DNA of 53,003 nucleotides from Planctomycetia bacterium (GTDB lineage: Bacteria; Planctomycetota; Planctomycetia; Pirellulales; Thermoguttaceae), in contig JAUNMR010000026.1 in NCBI GenBank assembly GCA_030537455.1, forward strand, positions 3,642 through 56,644, read 5' to 3'. The notes below the pieces were generated by a model that was not told the origin of the DNA, did no database searches, and saw only the letters and a list, made by a program, of their open reading frames with translations. The translations under genes and the position numbers were made by a program. Positions within the stretch are counted from its first letter, which is position 1, and the number at the start of each line of letters is the position of its first letter. Of this stretch, positions 26,402 through 36,087 are shown piece by piece.

Positions 26402-27718
26402 ATGAAAAAAGCAATGAAGACGTTCTCAGCGTGTTTGTTGGTTTGTATGCTTGCGGGAGGTTGCGTTAGCATTCCTGATCGTGAGACAGTTTCGCCGCGG
26501 TACTTTAGAAATAAGAGCCAAGCGGGACCTCGTAGCGAGATGGAGCAAATCAACTTCGTTAAGCTACGCATGGACAAGCCGGCAGAGGAGCTGCTAGGTC
26601 CGAACGACGTCTTGGGTATTTATATTGCCGGTATTACCGGTAATCAAGAAGACGCGCCTCCGATTCACAATATTGGTTCTCAAACGGAACGCCCTGCATC
26701 GGGTTATCCGTATATGGTACGCGCAGACGGCACGCTGTCGTTGCCAATGTTGCCGGAACCGATTTACGTCGAAGGCATGACGCTCATTCAGGCGGAAGAA
26801 GCGATCCGCGCCGCTTACACCTTAAAGCGCGAAATCGTACGTACCGACGCTAATATTTCGGTCTCGCTCATTAAACCGCGTACTTATCACGTAACGGTCA
26901 TCCGCGAAGACGTCACCAGCGACGATATGCGTTCTTCCAGTCACGCTTATGGCACGAGCAAAGGCGAGTCATACATGGGCGGCATCGCTCGTGGCACCGC
27001 GACCTCGCTGGAACTGCCGGCCTATCGTAACGACGTTTTGGAAGCGTTGAGCCAAACCGGCGGTCTGCCTGGTCTGAATGCGAAGAACGAAGTCGTTATT
27101 CTGCGTAAAGCGTACAGCGACGAGTTCAGCGATCAAGACTACATGGATTCGCTTGATACCGGTTACGCGCAAAGCCAAGTAGCGCGCCGTTACAACGAGA
27201 CGGGTGAAATCAATAACCTCAATTCTGAATTGGGCGTTTTGCGTATTCCGCTTCGCATCGGTCCGAATGACAAACCGCCGCAATTGACGTCCGAAGACGT
27301 GACCCTCTATGACGGCGACGTGGTTTATATCCAGTCTCGTGAAGCCGAAGTCTTCTACACGGGCGGTCTGATCAAGGGCGGCGTTTACCCGATTCCTCGT
27401 GACTACGACCTCGACGTTATGGGCGCGATTGCCACCGCTGGCGGTACCGTCGGCGCCGCCGCTGGCTCCAACCAGGGCAACCAAGTTGGTAAAGTCGGCA
27501 GTATCTTACCGGCAAGCCGCGTGCTGGTGTTGCGCGAAGTGGACGGTCGTCAGTATGCGATTCAGATTCGTCAACGCGAAATGCTACGCGACCCCACGCA
27601 ACGAATCTTGGTTGAACCTAACGACGTCATCTTGGTCGAATACACCAACTTCGAACTGTGGTTCAACATGGTCTACAATATGCTGAACTTCAATCTCCGA
27701 GTTAGCGACTTTAAATAA
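26402..27718 (+). CDS. Wza-like polysaccharide export outer-membrane lipoprotein
   Basis: The 438-residue protein has a signal peptide with lipobox LAGGC (Cys21). A polysaccharide-export (PES) domain follows (about 57-155: PNDVLGIYIAGI, then YMVRADGTLSLPML, EGMTLIQAEEAIRAAYTL and ISVSLIKPRTYHVTVI), then SLBB-type segments (about 205-245 and 317-410, including VEPNDVILVEYTN near the end). Wza-family lipoproteins form the outer-membrane channel for capsule or exopolysaccharide. There is no adjacent Wzc tyrosine kinase or glycosyltransferase, and a strong terminator follows, so it appears monocistronic. It lacks the long C-terminal helix of E. coli Wza and ends in a hydrophobic LWFNMVYNMLNFNLR stretch. 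TAAGGA precedes the ATG. Confidence 0.85.
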   Translation: MKKAMKTFSACLLVCMLAGGCVSIPDRETVSPRYFRNKSQAGPRSEMEQINFVKLRMDKPAEELLGPNDVLGIYIAGITGNQEDAPPIHNIGSQTERPASGYPYMVRADGTLSLPMLPEPIYVEGMTLIQAEEAIRAAYTLKREIVRTDANISVSLIKPRTYHVTVIREDVTSDDMRSSSHAYGTSKGESYMGGIARGTATSLELPAYRNDVLEALSQTGGLPGLNAKNEVVILRKAYSDEFSDQDYMDSLDTGYAQSQVARRYNETGEINNLNSELGVLRIPLRIGPNDKPPQLTSEDVTLYDGDVVYIQSREAEVFYTGGLIKGGVYPIPRDYDLDVMGAIATAGGTVGAAAGSNQGNQVGKVGSILPASRVLVLREVDGRQYAIQIRQREMLRDPTQRILVEPNDVILVEYTNFELWFNMVYNMLNFNLRVSDFK

Positions 27719-27838
27719 TGGCGCCATAGACACACGGCGAATATCGATCTACGACGGGATTTCCACCGTGACGCTCTTTGAGTCGGTAGGTTGAGAGCAA
27801 GGAACGTCGCGAACCTAGTCGCGAGACAATTCTTGAAG

Positions 27839-27876
27839 AGGCGTGATCTCTGAAATATGAGATCACGCCTTTTTTC
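27839..27876 (+). terminator. strong terminator after the Wza-like gene
   Basis: A perfect 12-bp stem, AGGCGTGATCTC (27839-27850) with GAGATCACGCCT (27859-27870) and an 8-base loop, is followed by TTTTTT including the last stem base. Confidence 0.93.
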
Positions 27877-28132
27877 GTTTATAAATACAGTCTGACGTCT
27901 CGTCAGGAACTCGTCCGCTTGAACGCGGTCTTACAGCAGAACGTTCCAAGACGTCGCCGAGCGTGATAGTCCCAACGTCTCAGCGTTGCGTTATCTCTCG
28001 CTACGACGGCGTTCATCACGACAGATGGTCATGAAAAAGTCGCTCATGAATTTGTCCACGTAGAAGCCGACGCAATTATTCTTCACGATTGGCAAGAGAA
28101 TATTTTTTATATGATAAAATCAGCGTAGGGCG

Positions 28133-28160
28133 TTGACTAAATTAGAACAGCCGCTACAAT
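28133..28160 (+). promoter_or_regulatory. sigma70-like promoter of rpsB-tsf
   Basis: TTGACT (28133-28138) and TACAAT (28155-28160) with a 16-base spacer are close to consensus. A second weaker candidate just upstream (TTGGCA at 28089-28094 and TATGATAAAAT at 28110-28120) suggests tandem promoters. The rest of the gap from 27880 to 28132 shows no recognisable gene. Confidence 0.65.
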
Positions 28161-28166
28161 GGAACA

Positions 28167-28369
28167 AACTCTCCTTGTTGTTGGAGCGTTGTTTTTTCAT
28201 GCGCAGATTCGGCTATGCGCGTGATCTTGTGTTTTGCCGGGTTTTTGTTGCTTGGCGTGCTGGCGCGTCGTGCAACGCTAGTGATTTCTCGTCGCCCAAA
28301 CGTTGTATGGAGCCGTTAATTGGGTTCGTAACAATGTGCCGAACGACGACGAATTAAGGTTTGGATACA
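28167..28369 (+). promoter_or_regulatory. ~200-nt untranslated leader of rpsB
   Basis: If transcription starts near 28167 the rpsB message has about 200 untranslated bases. Inverted repeats are present, for example ATGCGCA/TATGCGCG-like arms around 28199-28223 and GTTGC/GCAAC at about 28247-28274. Ribosomal protein S2 represses its own operon through a leader structure in several bacteria, so this region is a reasonable candidate. The structure was not computed. Confidence 0.4.
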
Positions 28370-29149
28370 ATGGCCAACAATCCTATTTCCGTTAAAGATT
28401 TGATCGAAGCTGGCGTCCACTTTGGTCACCGTGCGAGTCTTTGGAACCCCAAGATGCGTCCGTATGTATACGGTCGTCGTAAGCTGATCCACATCATCGA
28501 CGTTCGTGAAACGGTTCGTGGCGTTCTTCGCGCTCGTAAGTTCCTCAAGCAAGTCGCCGCTGAGGGGCACCTCGTCCTGTTCGTTGGCACCAAGCGTCAG
28601 GCTTCCGAAACGGTCAAGTTGCAAGCGCAACGTTGTGGCATGCCTTACATCTCCGAACGTTGGCTCGGCGGTACGCTCACGAACTTCGAAACGATTCGTA
28701 GCCGTATGCGTCGTCTGGAAGAACTCGATCGCATTATGACCGGTGAAGAGCTCTCGACCTACTCCAAGAAGATGCAAGCTTCTCTGGCGCGCGAATATCG
28801 CAAAATGAAGCGTAATCTGGACGGTCTGCGCGATATGAACCGTTACCCGGTTGCCATGGTGGTCGTCGACCCTCGCAAAGAAAAGAACGCTGTGCGTGAA
28901 GCGCATAAACTCGGCGTCATCTCCATTGCTTTGATCGACACCGACTCCGACCCTGACGAAGTCGATCTCCCGATTCCCGGTAACGACGACTCCATCCGTT
29001 CCATCGAACTGATCCTTTCGTACCTCGCTGACGCTATTATCGACGGCGCGAAGAACCTCGAAGCGAAAAATTACGACAGCGCCAAATACGCTGAAGAAGC
29101 CGCCGCTGACGCCGCCGCTGACGAAAAAGCCGCCGCTGACGCTGAATAA
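28370..29149 (+). CDS. rpsB: 30S ribosomal protein S2
   Basis: The 259-residue S2 protein of the small ribosomal subunit is clear from [18 protein letters not shown] residues 9-23 ([14 protein letters not shown]), [25 protein letters not shown] and [18 protein letters not shown], then [21 protein letters not shown] at 28370 is chosen because family members start here; an in-frame TTG at 28361 adds three residues. The C-terminus has a low-complexity Ala/Asp/Glu tail encoded by three copies of a GCCGCCGCTGAC-like 12-mer. Followed 108 bases later by tsf, the usual order. Confidence 0.97.
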   Translation: MANNPISVKDLIEAGVHFGHRASLWNPKMRPYVYGRRKLIHIIDVRETVRGVLRARKFLKQVAAEGHLVLFVGTKRQASETVKLQAQRCGMPYISERWLGGTLTNFETIRSRMRRLEELDRIMTGEELSTYSKKMQASLAREYRKMKRNLDGLRDMNRYPVAMVVVDPRKEKNAVREAHKLGVISIALIDTDSDPDEVDLPIPGNDDSIRSIELILSYLADAIIDGAKNLEAKNYDSAKYAEEAAADAAADEKAAADAE

Positions 29150-29257
29150 TTGCGCAATGTACGTGTGGTCGATGCAATTCGCTATCTGTCTTGCGTCGAC
29201 CTGGATTAGTTCTCGAATGCTTATCGAATCTTCGATTCAAAACTAAGGATATTCACT

Positions 29258-30064
29258 ATGGCTGAAATTACCGCCGCTATGGTCAAATCGTTGCGTGACA
29301 AGACGCAACTCCCCATGATGGAATGCAAAAAAGCCTTGCAACAAGCCGAAGGCGATGAAGAAAAGGCTATCGAAATTCTGCGTAAGAACGGCTTGGCGAA
29401 AATGAGCAGTCGTTCCGATCGTGAAACCGCTGAAGGTCGTATCGCGATCTACGTTGGTCCCAACGCGACCGCGATGATCGAACTGCAATGCGAGTCCGCC
29501 CCGGTTGCGAATACCGCGGAATTTGTCGAACTCGCCAATGCTCTTGCGAAGCAACTCGCCGAAGGACCGGGCGCTACGACTTCCGAAGAACTCCTCGCGC
29601 AAGGCGATCTGAGCCGTCAGTACAACGACCTCATGAACAAGATTCGTGAAGTCTTCAAGATTCCGCGTATTCTCCGTGTCGAAGGCGTTGTCGGCGCCTA
29701 CGTTCATCATGACGCGAAGATCGGTGCGATCGTCGAAGTTGAAGGCGATAACACAGACGTCGCCAATAAGCTGAGTATGCAGGTCGCCGCGATGTCGCCA
29801 CGCGCTGTAAGCGTTGACGACCTTTCCCCAGAAATCGTTGCGAAAGAACGCGAAATCGCCGAAGCGCAGACTCTGGAACAGAATCCCAACAAACCCGAAT
29901 CGATTCGCGCGCGTATCGTCGAAGGGCGTATTAAGAGCGTCCTTAAGGATATCTGCTTGCTCGATCAAGCCTTCATTGAAGACTCCAACACCACCTGTGG
30001 CGAAGTCGCCAAGAAAGCCGGTCTGGTCGTTAAGAAGTTCCATCGCTGGGGCGTTGGTCGCTAG
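29258..30064 (+). CDS. tsf: translation elongation factor Ts
   Basis: The 268-residue nucleotide-exchange factor releases GDP from EF-Tu. The N-terminal UBA-like domain is clear (VKSLRDKTQLPMMECKKAL, about residues 8-26), followed by the EGRIAIYVG and IELQCESAPVANTAEF segments, the MQVAAMSPRAV core and a C-terminal FIED-like module. Length is typical of factors with a shortened coiled coil. AAGGA precedes the ATG. It is co-transcribed with rpsB. Confidence 0.97.
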   Translation: MAEITAAMVKSLRDKTQLPMMECKKALQQAEGDEEKAIEILRKNGLAKMSSRSDRETAEGRIAIYVGPNATAMIELQCESAPVANTAEFVELANALAKQLAEGPGATTSEELLAQGDLSRQYNDLMNKIREVFKIPRILRVEGVVGAYVHHDAKIGAIVEVEGDNTDVANKLSMQVAAMSPRAVSVDDLSPEIVAKEREIAEAQTLEQNPNKPESIRARIVEGRIKSVLKDICLLDQAFIEDSNTTCGEVAKKAGLVVKKFHRWGVGR

Positions 30065-30110
30065 TTAGACCGTTACCGCCGATTCAAGGCGTTTGTTACT
30101 GTATAAATCG

Positions 30111-30147
30111 GAAGAGAGTCGAAGAGCGTTGCTTTTTGACTCTCTTC
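30111..30147 (+). terminator. probable terminator after tsf
   Basis: A perfect 10-bp stem GAAGAGAGTC (30111-30120) with GACTCTCTTC (30138-30147) and a 17-base loop lies 46 bases after the tsf stop. The following T tract is weak (TGTGTCTATT), so efficiency may be partial. Confidence 0.6.
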
Positions 30148-30234
30148 TGTGTCTATTCAAGTATGATAGATTGATTGGAGCGGTAATTCATAGTACATTC
30201 ATATTCCACGGGGAAACGATTGAAGGGATTTAAC

Positions 30235-33200
30235 ATGGACGCATTGCGAGAGTTAGGCACGGAATTTTCGCGCTCCTCTGAGTTTGAGCAGATCTTAACG
30301 ACGCTTCGTCGTAATGATAGTGTGAGTTGGAATGGTTGTGTTGGGAGCGCTTATGCGCTCTTGGCGTCACAGCTGATAGAACATGAAAACCGACCGCTAC
30401 TTGTGGTTATTTCTAATGTCGGTCAGGTTGACAACGTCGTCTATGATATTGCGTCGTTCACGAACGCTACGATTTTGCCTTACCCGCTCTTGTCATTTGA
30501 ATCTGCGGCGGAATCTTCACGAGCCATTCTATCTGAAGACGTCGACTATGGCTCGCGTCTGAAAGTCTTTAAAGCGCTCGACAATTATTCTTATGAGAAG
30601 CAACGATATCCTAACGGTAAGGTCGCCGCCCCCGTGGTGGTCGCGTCATTGGCGGCGCTCCTACAGCCGACGCCGTCGCGCAATAAACTCGCCGATAACT
30701 CCATACGCCTGGAAGTCGGTATGACCTACGACCGTTTGGAACTGATACAATGGCTCCTGGAAGGACGCTTTGCACGTACGCATGCCGTAGAACTCTCGGG
30801 CGAATTCTCCGAAAGAGGCTACTTGCTCGACGTCTTTGCCGTCGACATGGATCAACCCGTAAGAATTGAATTCTTTGGAGATCAAATCGAAACGATTCGA
30901 CGATTTGACGTCCTAGATCAACGATCCGTTGAGAATCTCACCCAAGTAGAAATTACGCGCCCCATTATAGATCAAAACGGCGCGCAAGACGCTCAGGAGA
31001 AATTCACCGACCGTCTGCCCAAAGACGCGATTGTACTGTTCCTCGATTTTGACGTCGTACTAAAAGAGACGCTCGACCAGATTTCTCTTCGCTCTAAGGA
31101 ATATCGGGAAGCTTCGCCCGACTTTCCTGTCGACGATATTGTTAATAGTCTTCTAAAGCGCGGCGTCGTATGCGCTTCTAGCTTGGTTACTTCTAAGTTT
31201 GTCGCCGATACGCAGCTGTCCTGTGATTTCACAAGCGCCGAACGCTTTTGCGGCGATTACAATCAGGTTGTCGAGGCGTTCAATAGCTCCGAGGACTCTG
31301 AGCGCATAGTCGTGGTCTGTTCTAGCGAAACGGAAGCGTTGCGACTGCAAAGTGAGTTTGAATCGACCGCTCCGAGTCGTCAGGGGCGGTTATTCTTTCC
31401 GATCGGTTCAATTCACGAGGCGTTTGAATGGCGAGAAGCGAATGTTGTTCTGATCGGTTCCGATCAACTTCTGCGTCGTACGATACGTCGGCGTTCTCGT
31501 ACGCCACAGACCGAGCGTGTTAATCGAGTGGTCGATTCGTTTTTGGAACTCAAACCCGGCGAGCTAGTTGTGCATGTCGATTATGGCATTGCACGTTATC
31601 TCGGGGTAGAGACCAAGGAGAAGATGAATCAGCGCGAAGACTGCTTGAAGCTGGAATTCGCGCAAAGAACCTATGTCTATGTGCCGGCGTCTCAAATTCG
31701 CAAAATCCAACGCTATTTCGGCTCCGATCCAAGAAACGTTAAGCTGGCGTCGATTGACGGTAAGTCCTGGAATAAAAAGAAGTTAATTGCTCAAAAGGAG
31801 ATTCTCGAATACGCGCGCGATTTGATTGAGACTCAGGCGCAACGTCAAACGCTTTCAGGCGTTGAATTTCCCCCTGACGGCGAATTTCAACACATGTTAG
31901 AGTCATTCTTTCCATATCGGGAAACCGACGATCAGCTCGTTGCAATTGCACAGGTCAAAGCGGATATGGAGTCTCCTCGACCAATGGATCGTCTGCTTTG
32001 TGGCGACGTCGGCTTTGGCAAGACCGAAGTCGCGATACGCGCGGCCTTTAAAGCGATCGAGGCAGGCTATCAAGTAGCGGTTTTGGCGCCGACGACCGTT
32101 TTGGCGGAACAGCATTACCACACTTTTTCAGAGCGTATGCGTACGCTAGGCATTAAACTAGCCGCTTTATCGCGCTATTGTTCCGCGAAGGAGAAGGCCA
32201 GAATCCTTGACGACCTTAAGGAGGGTCGTGTCGATATTGTCATTGGCACGCATAGTATCGTACAAAAGAGCGTCGTCTTTAAAAAACTAGGGCTACTTGT
32301 CATTGACGAGGAGCAGAAATTTGGCGTGGGCGATAAGGAGAGACTTAAGAGCCTTTATAAGATGGTCGACGTCTTGACGATGAGCGCCACGCCTATTCCG
32401 CGAACCTTGCATCTTTCGCTCATGGGCGTACGTGATATTTCAACGTTAACGACGCCACCGGTCGATCGTTTACCGGTTCAAACCAAAGTCATATCCTTTG
32501 ATCGCTCTCACCCGGACGTTGTGCGCAATGCGATTTTGCGTGAGATTAACCGCGGCGGGCAGGTCTATTATCTCTATAATCGTGTGGCGACGATCGAAAG
32601 GGAGACGAGTTATTTGAGACAAATTGTGCCTGAAGCGTCGATTCAATTTGCACACGCGCAAATGCCTGACGAGGCGCTACAGAATGTCATGCGTAATTTT
32701 ATCCTCAAGAAGTTCAACGTTCTTGTGAGCACGACCATTGTCGAGAACGGTTTGGATATTCCCAACGCCAATACGATATTCATCTGCAACGCTGATCAAC
32801 TGGGGTTGGCGGAATTGCACCAGTTGCGTGGACGTGTTGGTCGTGAAAAGCGACAAGCCTATTGTTACCTGCTTGTCGACGCAGGTAGACCCATAACCTT
32901 GCGTGCACAAAAACGTTTGCAAGCCATAAAGGAGTATGATAAACTCGGATCCGGCTATCAGATTGCCATGAAGGATCTGGAGATTCGTGGCGCTGGTAAT
33001 ATTGTCGGTCGTAAGCAGAGCGGTCACATTGCGGAAATCGGATACGAAATGTATTGCGATTTCCTTGAAGCCGCCGTACGTATGCTCAAACGTCAACCTC
33101 AGAAAATGATCATGGACGTCGACGTCGATCTTCCGATCAACGTTATTCTTCCGGACTCCTACATCGCAGATTCCTCTGCCAAGATTAATTTTTATCGTCG

Positions 33201-33765
33201 ATTTGACCGTGTGCGCACACAGGAGGAAATCCTTGACGTTCAAGCGGAAATGGTCGACCGTTTTGGCAAATTGCCGGTTGAGGCGCGACGGTTAGTCGAA
33301 CTGTCCAAGATCCGTGTCTTGGCGTTCAATTTGCGCATTAGGACAGTGAGTCTGATACGCATGGATATGGAACGTCCCATTTTGGAATTGACCTTTCGTG
33401 CTCCCGACCTCATGTTTCGTATGCACGATAGTCTTAAGAGTCGTGGCGTCATAATGAATTTTGCCGATTCCCAAAAAGGACTTTTAAAAGGTTATGTGCA
33501 TATTCCACGTGATTTATTCGAACGCGACGGTAAGGCGCGACCCGACAGTCTGCTCAAATACGTTTCAGAGTTACTCGACGTGAATATACTTGAGGAAGAG
33601 AACGAACTTGAGAAGCAATATGGCGATCGCGAAGAGCGTCTTCATCGCCAGCGTGAACAGACAAAGTCAATGTCGAACGCTTCCCAGAGCAAAGCTCCGG
33701 TGAATCAGACTCCGCTGTTAAATCGGGTTCGCGCGTTGCGTCAGGACAAGAGAAAAGAAGAATAA
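30235..33765 (+). CDS. mfd: transcription-repair coupling factor Mfd
   Basis: The 1176-residue Mfd removes RNA polymerase stalled at DNA damage and recruits UvrA. The N-terminal UvrB-like module contains ERGYLLDVFAVD and RIEFFGDQIETIR. The polymerase-interacting domain contains PGELVVHVDYGIARYLG. The translocase has Walker A GDVGFGKTE (590-598), Walker B DEEQKFGV (691-698), MSATPIPRTLHLSL and the LRGRVGR motif VI. A TRCF domain with IRGAGNIVGRKQSG follows. ATG at 30235 with GAAGGG upstream is preferred over a TTG at 30220. The last ~60 residues are a Gln/Arg/Ser-rich tail. It is a stand-alone gene. Confidence 0.97.
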   Translation: MDALRELGTEFSRSSEFEQILTTLRRNDSVSWNGCVGSAYALLASQLIEHENRPLLVVISNVGQVDNVVYDIASFTNATILPYPLLSFESAAESSRAILSEDVDYGSRLKVFKALDNYSYEKQRYPNGKVAAPVVVASLAALLQPTPSRNKLADNSIRLEVGMTYDRLELIQWLLEGRFARTHAVELSGEFSERGYLLDVFAVDMDQPVRIEFFGDQIETIRRFDVLDQRSVENLTQVEITRPIIDQNGAQDAQEKFTDRLPKDAIVLFLDFDVVLKETLDQISLRSKEYREASPDFPVDDIVNSLLKRGVVCASSLVTSKFVADTQLSCDFTSAERFCGDYNQVVEAFNSSEDSERIVVVCSSETEALRLQSEFESTAPSRQGRLFFPIGSIHEAFEWREANVVLIGSDQLLRRTIRRRSRTPQTERVNRVVDSFLELKPGELVVHVDYGIARYLGVETKEKMNQREDCLKLEFAQRTYVYVPASQIRKIQRYFGSDPRNVKLASIDGKSWNKKKLIAQKEILEYARDLIETQAQRQTLSGVEFPPDGEFQHMLESFFPYRETDDQLVAIAQVKADMESPRPMDRLLCGDVGFGKTEVAIRAAFKAIEAGYQVAVLAPTTVLAEQHYHTFSERMRTLGIKLAALSRYCSAKEKARILDDLKEGRVDIVIGTHSIVQKSVVFKKLGLLVIDEEQKFGVGDKERLKSLYKMVDVLTMSATPIPRTLHLSLMGVRDISTLTTPPVDRLPVQTKVISFDRSHPDVVRNAILREINRGGQVYYLYNRVATIERETSYLRQIVPEASIQFAHAQMPDEALQNVMRNFILKKFNVLVSTTIVENGLDIPNANTIFICNADQLGLAELHQLRGRVGREKRQAYCYLLVDAGRPITLRAQKRLQAIKEYDKLGSGYQIAMKDLEIRGAGNIVGRKQSGHIAEIGYEMYCDFLEAAVRMLKRQPQKMIMDVDVDLPINVILPDSYIADSSAKINFYRRFDRVRTQEEILDVQAEMVDRFGKLPVEARRLVELSKIRVLAFNLRIRTVSLIRMDMERPILELTFRAPDLMFRMHDSLKSRGVIMNFADSQKGLLKGYVHIPRDLFERDGKARPDSLLKYVSELLDVNILEEENELEKQYGDREERLHRQREQTKSMSNASQSKAPVNQTPLLNRVRALRQDKRKEE

Positions 33766-33821
33766 CAAAGAAGATCGGTTCTTTCTTTGTGAACGCCTTG
33801 CATGATACGAAGGAGAATAAT

Positions 33822-34346
33822 ATGGATTTGACAGTTTTGAACTGCATGAAGACGCGACGCAGTATTCGCGGCTATCGTACGGAGCAGATTCCCGACGACG
33901 TTTTAAATTTAATCATTGAGGCGGGCGTTTACGCCGCATCTGGTCGTGGATTGCAATCGGCTAAGCTTATCGTCGTTCAGGATCCGGAAACGCGCGCGCT
34001 TTTGTCGCAACTGAATGCGGAATACCTCAAAGCGGATTTCGATCCATTCTTTGGCGCGCCGACGATCGTTGCGGTCGTCGCAGACAAGAATAGTTCCACC
34101 TATATCGAGGACGGCGCGCTTGCTATCGGCAACATGATGGTCGCGGCTCATTCCTTCGGCGTTGGGTCATGCTGGGTTCACCGCGCGCGCGAAGTCTTTT
34201 CAGATCCACGTGGTCGCGCGTTACTTCAGAAATGGGGCGTTTCCGATGATTACGTCGGTATCGGTCACTGCGCGCTCGGATATGCCGCGACAGAACCGAA
34301 ACAGGCCGCGCCGCGAAAACCCGAAAATGTCCTGTGGGTTCGATAA
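33822..34346 (+). CDS. nitroreductase-family flavoprotein
   Basis: The 174-residue FMN-dependent oxidoreductase family member starts with the classic MKTRRSIRGYR flavin-phosphate-binding segment (about residues 9-19). AGVYAASGRGLQSAKLIVV, then FFGAPTIVAVVAD and NMMVAAHSFGVGSCWVHRA follow, and the second FMN-binding region near GIGHCALGYAA. Such enzymes reduce nitro compounds or quinones with NAD(P)H as homodimers; the natural substrate is unknown. AAGGAG immediately upstream supports this ATG rather than an in-frame GTG 11 codons earlier. A terminator shared with the convergent rtcB gene follows. Confidence 0.88.
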   Translation: MDLTVLNCMKTRRSIRGYRTEQIPDDVLNLIIEAGVYAASGRGLQSAKLIVVQDPETRALLSQLNAEYLKADFDPFFGAPTIVAVVADKNSSTYIEDGALAIGNMMVAAHSFGVGSCWVHRAREVFSDPRGRALLQKWGVSDDYVGIGHCALGYAATEPKQAAPRKPENVLWVR

Positions 34347-34370
34347 ATCCATAATCGACGCTGGTTAAAT

Positions 34371-34420
34371 AAAACAAAAACGCTCGTACGTTATGGCGAA
34401 ACCAACCGTACGAGCGTTTT
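34371..34420. terminator. bidirectional terminator between nitroreductase and rtcB
   Basis: A perfect stem CGCTCGTACG/CGTACGAGCG (34381-34390 and 34407-34416) is flanked by an A run on the left (34374-34380) and TTTT on the right. It can end transcripts from both convergent genes. Confidence 0.9.
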
Positions 34421-34454
34421 CTTATGGAACGTTGTGCGCAAGGGCGCGCGCATA

Positions 34455-35948
34455 CTACTTGGAGTCCTTAATCACGAAGCGCGCGTCCAGTCGTGCGACT
34501 TCGCGTGCAAGACCGGCAAGTTCAACGCTACGCAACACTTCGTTGAAATCTTTATAGGCCTTAGGCGCCTCGTCCAATGGATACTGGCGTGCGTTGATTA
34601 AAATGTCGGCCTGTTCGAATTCACGATCGACGTCACGTTGTACCAGCGTGCGCAACGTCTCTTGACGACTCATTGCGCGACCTGCGCCGTGATTGACGCT
34701 GTAGAAGCTTTCTTTTGCATTTTCACAGGCGACCATGACCGAAGAACCCTGGAGCGGATTGCCTGGAAGGAGGATCGGATGACCCGTGTGTGCAAAAGGC
34801 GTCGACTTGAGCGCGAAATGACCTGCCGGGAACGCACGAGTCGAACCTTTACGGTGCACCCAGACTGGACGATTGTCGATGTACTCACGGCGCGCAATAT
34901 TGTGGCTGATGTGGTAGACCAAGCGACCGGTCGTACCGGGAATGACCTCTTGGAATGCCTTTAAAATCAGCGAGTTAATCACCATATGGTTGACAACCGC
35001 GTAATTTGCGCACATGTTCATATCGTCGATATAGTCATTGGCCTCTTGCGTGCCCAGTGGCGCATAGACCAGTTCCGGGATACCGCCCGGGAAAGGAATG
35101 TGCCAAAGTTCAAACTTCTCGCGTAATTTCTTAAATTGCGCCGTTGCCACGGAATGACCAAAACCACGCGAACCACAGTGGGAAAGAAACGCAACTTTAC
35201 CGTCGAGCAGACCGAAGACCTCCGCGGTCGTCTGACCATCGATTTTCGTCGTGCGGTTCTTCTGTGAATCTGCCAGACGAACGACTTCACATTCCGCAAA
35301 GTGATTACCGCCGCCGTAACTTCCTAATTGGAAAAGCTTAGATCCATAGTTGCGAATAATATCCGACTCTGGCGCCTTAATCTTCTCCAGGCGTTCCAGC
35401 AAGGATTCAGGCGTGCCGTTGTGACCGGTAAAACTTGCTTGTTCGCAACGTTGCGTCCATTCGACTGGAAAGTCTAGACTTTCGGCGACTTCCGGCGTAG
35501 CGCCCAGGACAATCGCGTCTTCAATCTGCTGGATCAGATAATTAGGACGCTTATGCGCGGCTCTCTCGCGCCCGAAGGTAGGAATTCTCTCTTCAATTGC
35601 TCGAATAATCGCGCGTCGTACCGGTTTCTCGGCTATCGCCTCCTCGGGCAAGTCCGTTTGCAAGAGACTCATGGAACAGTTAATGTCGACGCCTACAGGA
35701 CTGGGGTAAATACAGGAATCAGACGTCATAACACATCCGATCGGAAACCCGTAACCTTCGTGCGCGTCGGGCGTTAGAACCACGTCTTCAACGCCAGGAG
35801 CCGTTGCGGCCACGTAGGCCTGATCAAGGGTCACGTCGCTAATCGTTTCGCGAATAGCGTCATCGCCAAACAGACGAATAGGCTTTTTGCCGTCAATAAG
35901 AATTTTACCGGTCGCTTCGCCAGTGGAGACATAGGTATACTTTGACAT
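34455..35948 (-). CDS. rtcB: RtcB-type RNA ligase
   Basis: The 497-residue RtcB family protein joins 2',3'-cyclic phosphate (or 3'-phosphate) RNA ends to 5'-OH ends, using GTP and Mn2+. Metal- and guanylate-site motifs are visible: PDAHEGYGFPIGCVM, VGVDINCSM with Cys91, SHCGSRGFGHS, GNHFAE-type residues (GGNHFAECE) and NHGAGRAMSR with His420, the likely guanylated histidine. No archease or rtcA neighbour is present. The ATG at 35948 starts the family-like MSKYTYVSTG. An upstream frame to 35972 adds eight residues. No strong ribosome site was seen. Substrates may be damaged tRNAs; this is inferred. Confidence 0.92.
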   Translation of the reverse strand: MSKYTYVSTGEATGKILIDGKKPIRLFGDDAIRETISDVTLDQAYVAATAPGVEDVVLTPDAHEGYGFPIGCVMTSDSCIYPSPVGVDINCSMSLLQTDLPEEAIAEKPVRRAIIRAIEERIPTFGRERAAHKRPNYLIQQIEDAIVLGATPEVAESLDFPVEWTQRCEQASFTGHNGTPESLLERLEKIKAPESDIIRNYGSKLFQLGSYGGGNHFAECEVVRLADSQKNRTTKIDGQTTAEVFGLLDGKVAFLSHCGSRGFGHSVATAQFKKLREKFELWHIPFPGGIPELVYAPLGTQEANDYIDDMNMCANYAVVNHMVINSLILKAFQEVIPGTTGRLVYHISHNIARREYIDNRPVWVHRKGSTRAFPAGHFALKSTPFAHTGHPILLPGNPLQGSSVMVACENAKESFYSVNHGAGRAMSRQETLRTLVQRDVDREFEQADILINARQYPLDEAPKAYKDFNEVLRSVELAGLAREVARLDARFVIKDSK

Positions 35949-36087
35949 GGTTTTTTCCCATATATAAATCATCTCTTAACAACGCGCGAAGCCAATTCCC
36001 CTTCAAAAGACTTCGCACGTTGTTGTAGAAAGTTAAAACGCTAACATTCAACTGTTAGCAAAGGTTAATACATTACTAGTAGTTCGA

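Noticed and set aside
27880..28132. Possible ~37-codon peptide on the minus strand (around 28005-28115)
   Set aside because: No ribosome site or good start, and codon choice does not follow the local rule; likely chance in a promoter region.
29082..29147. Three tandem 12-mers near the rpsB 3' end as a repeat element
   Set aside because: They simply encode the Ala/Asp/Glu tail of S2; short and in frame.
29243..30043. 266-codon open frame almost exactly antisense to tsf
   Set aside because: tsf is certain. The mirror frame has no recognisable motif and is explained by the rarity of codons that give antisense stops.
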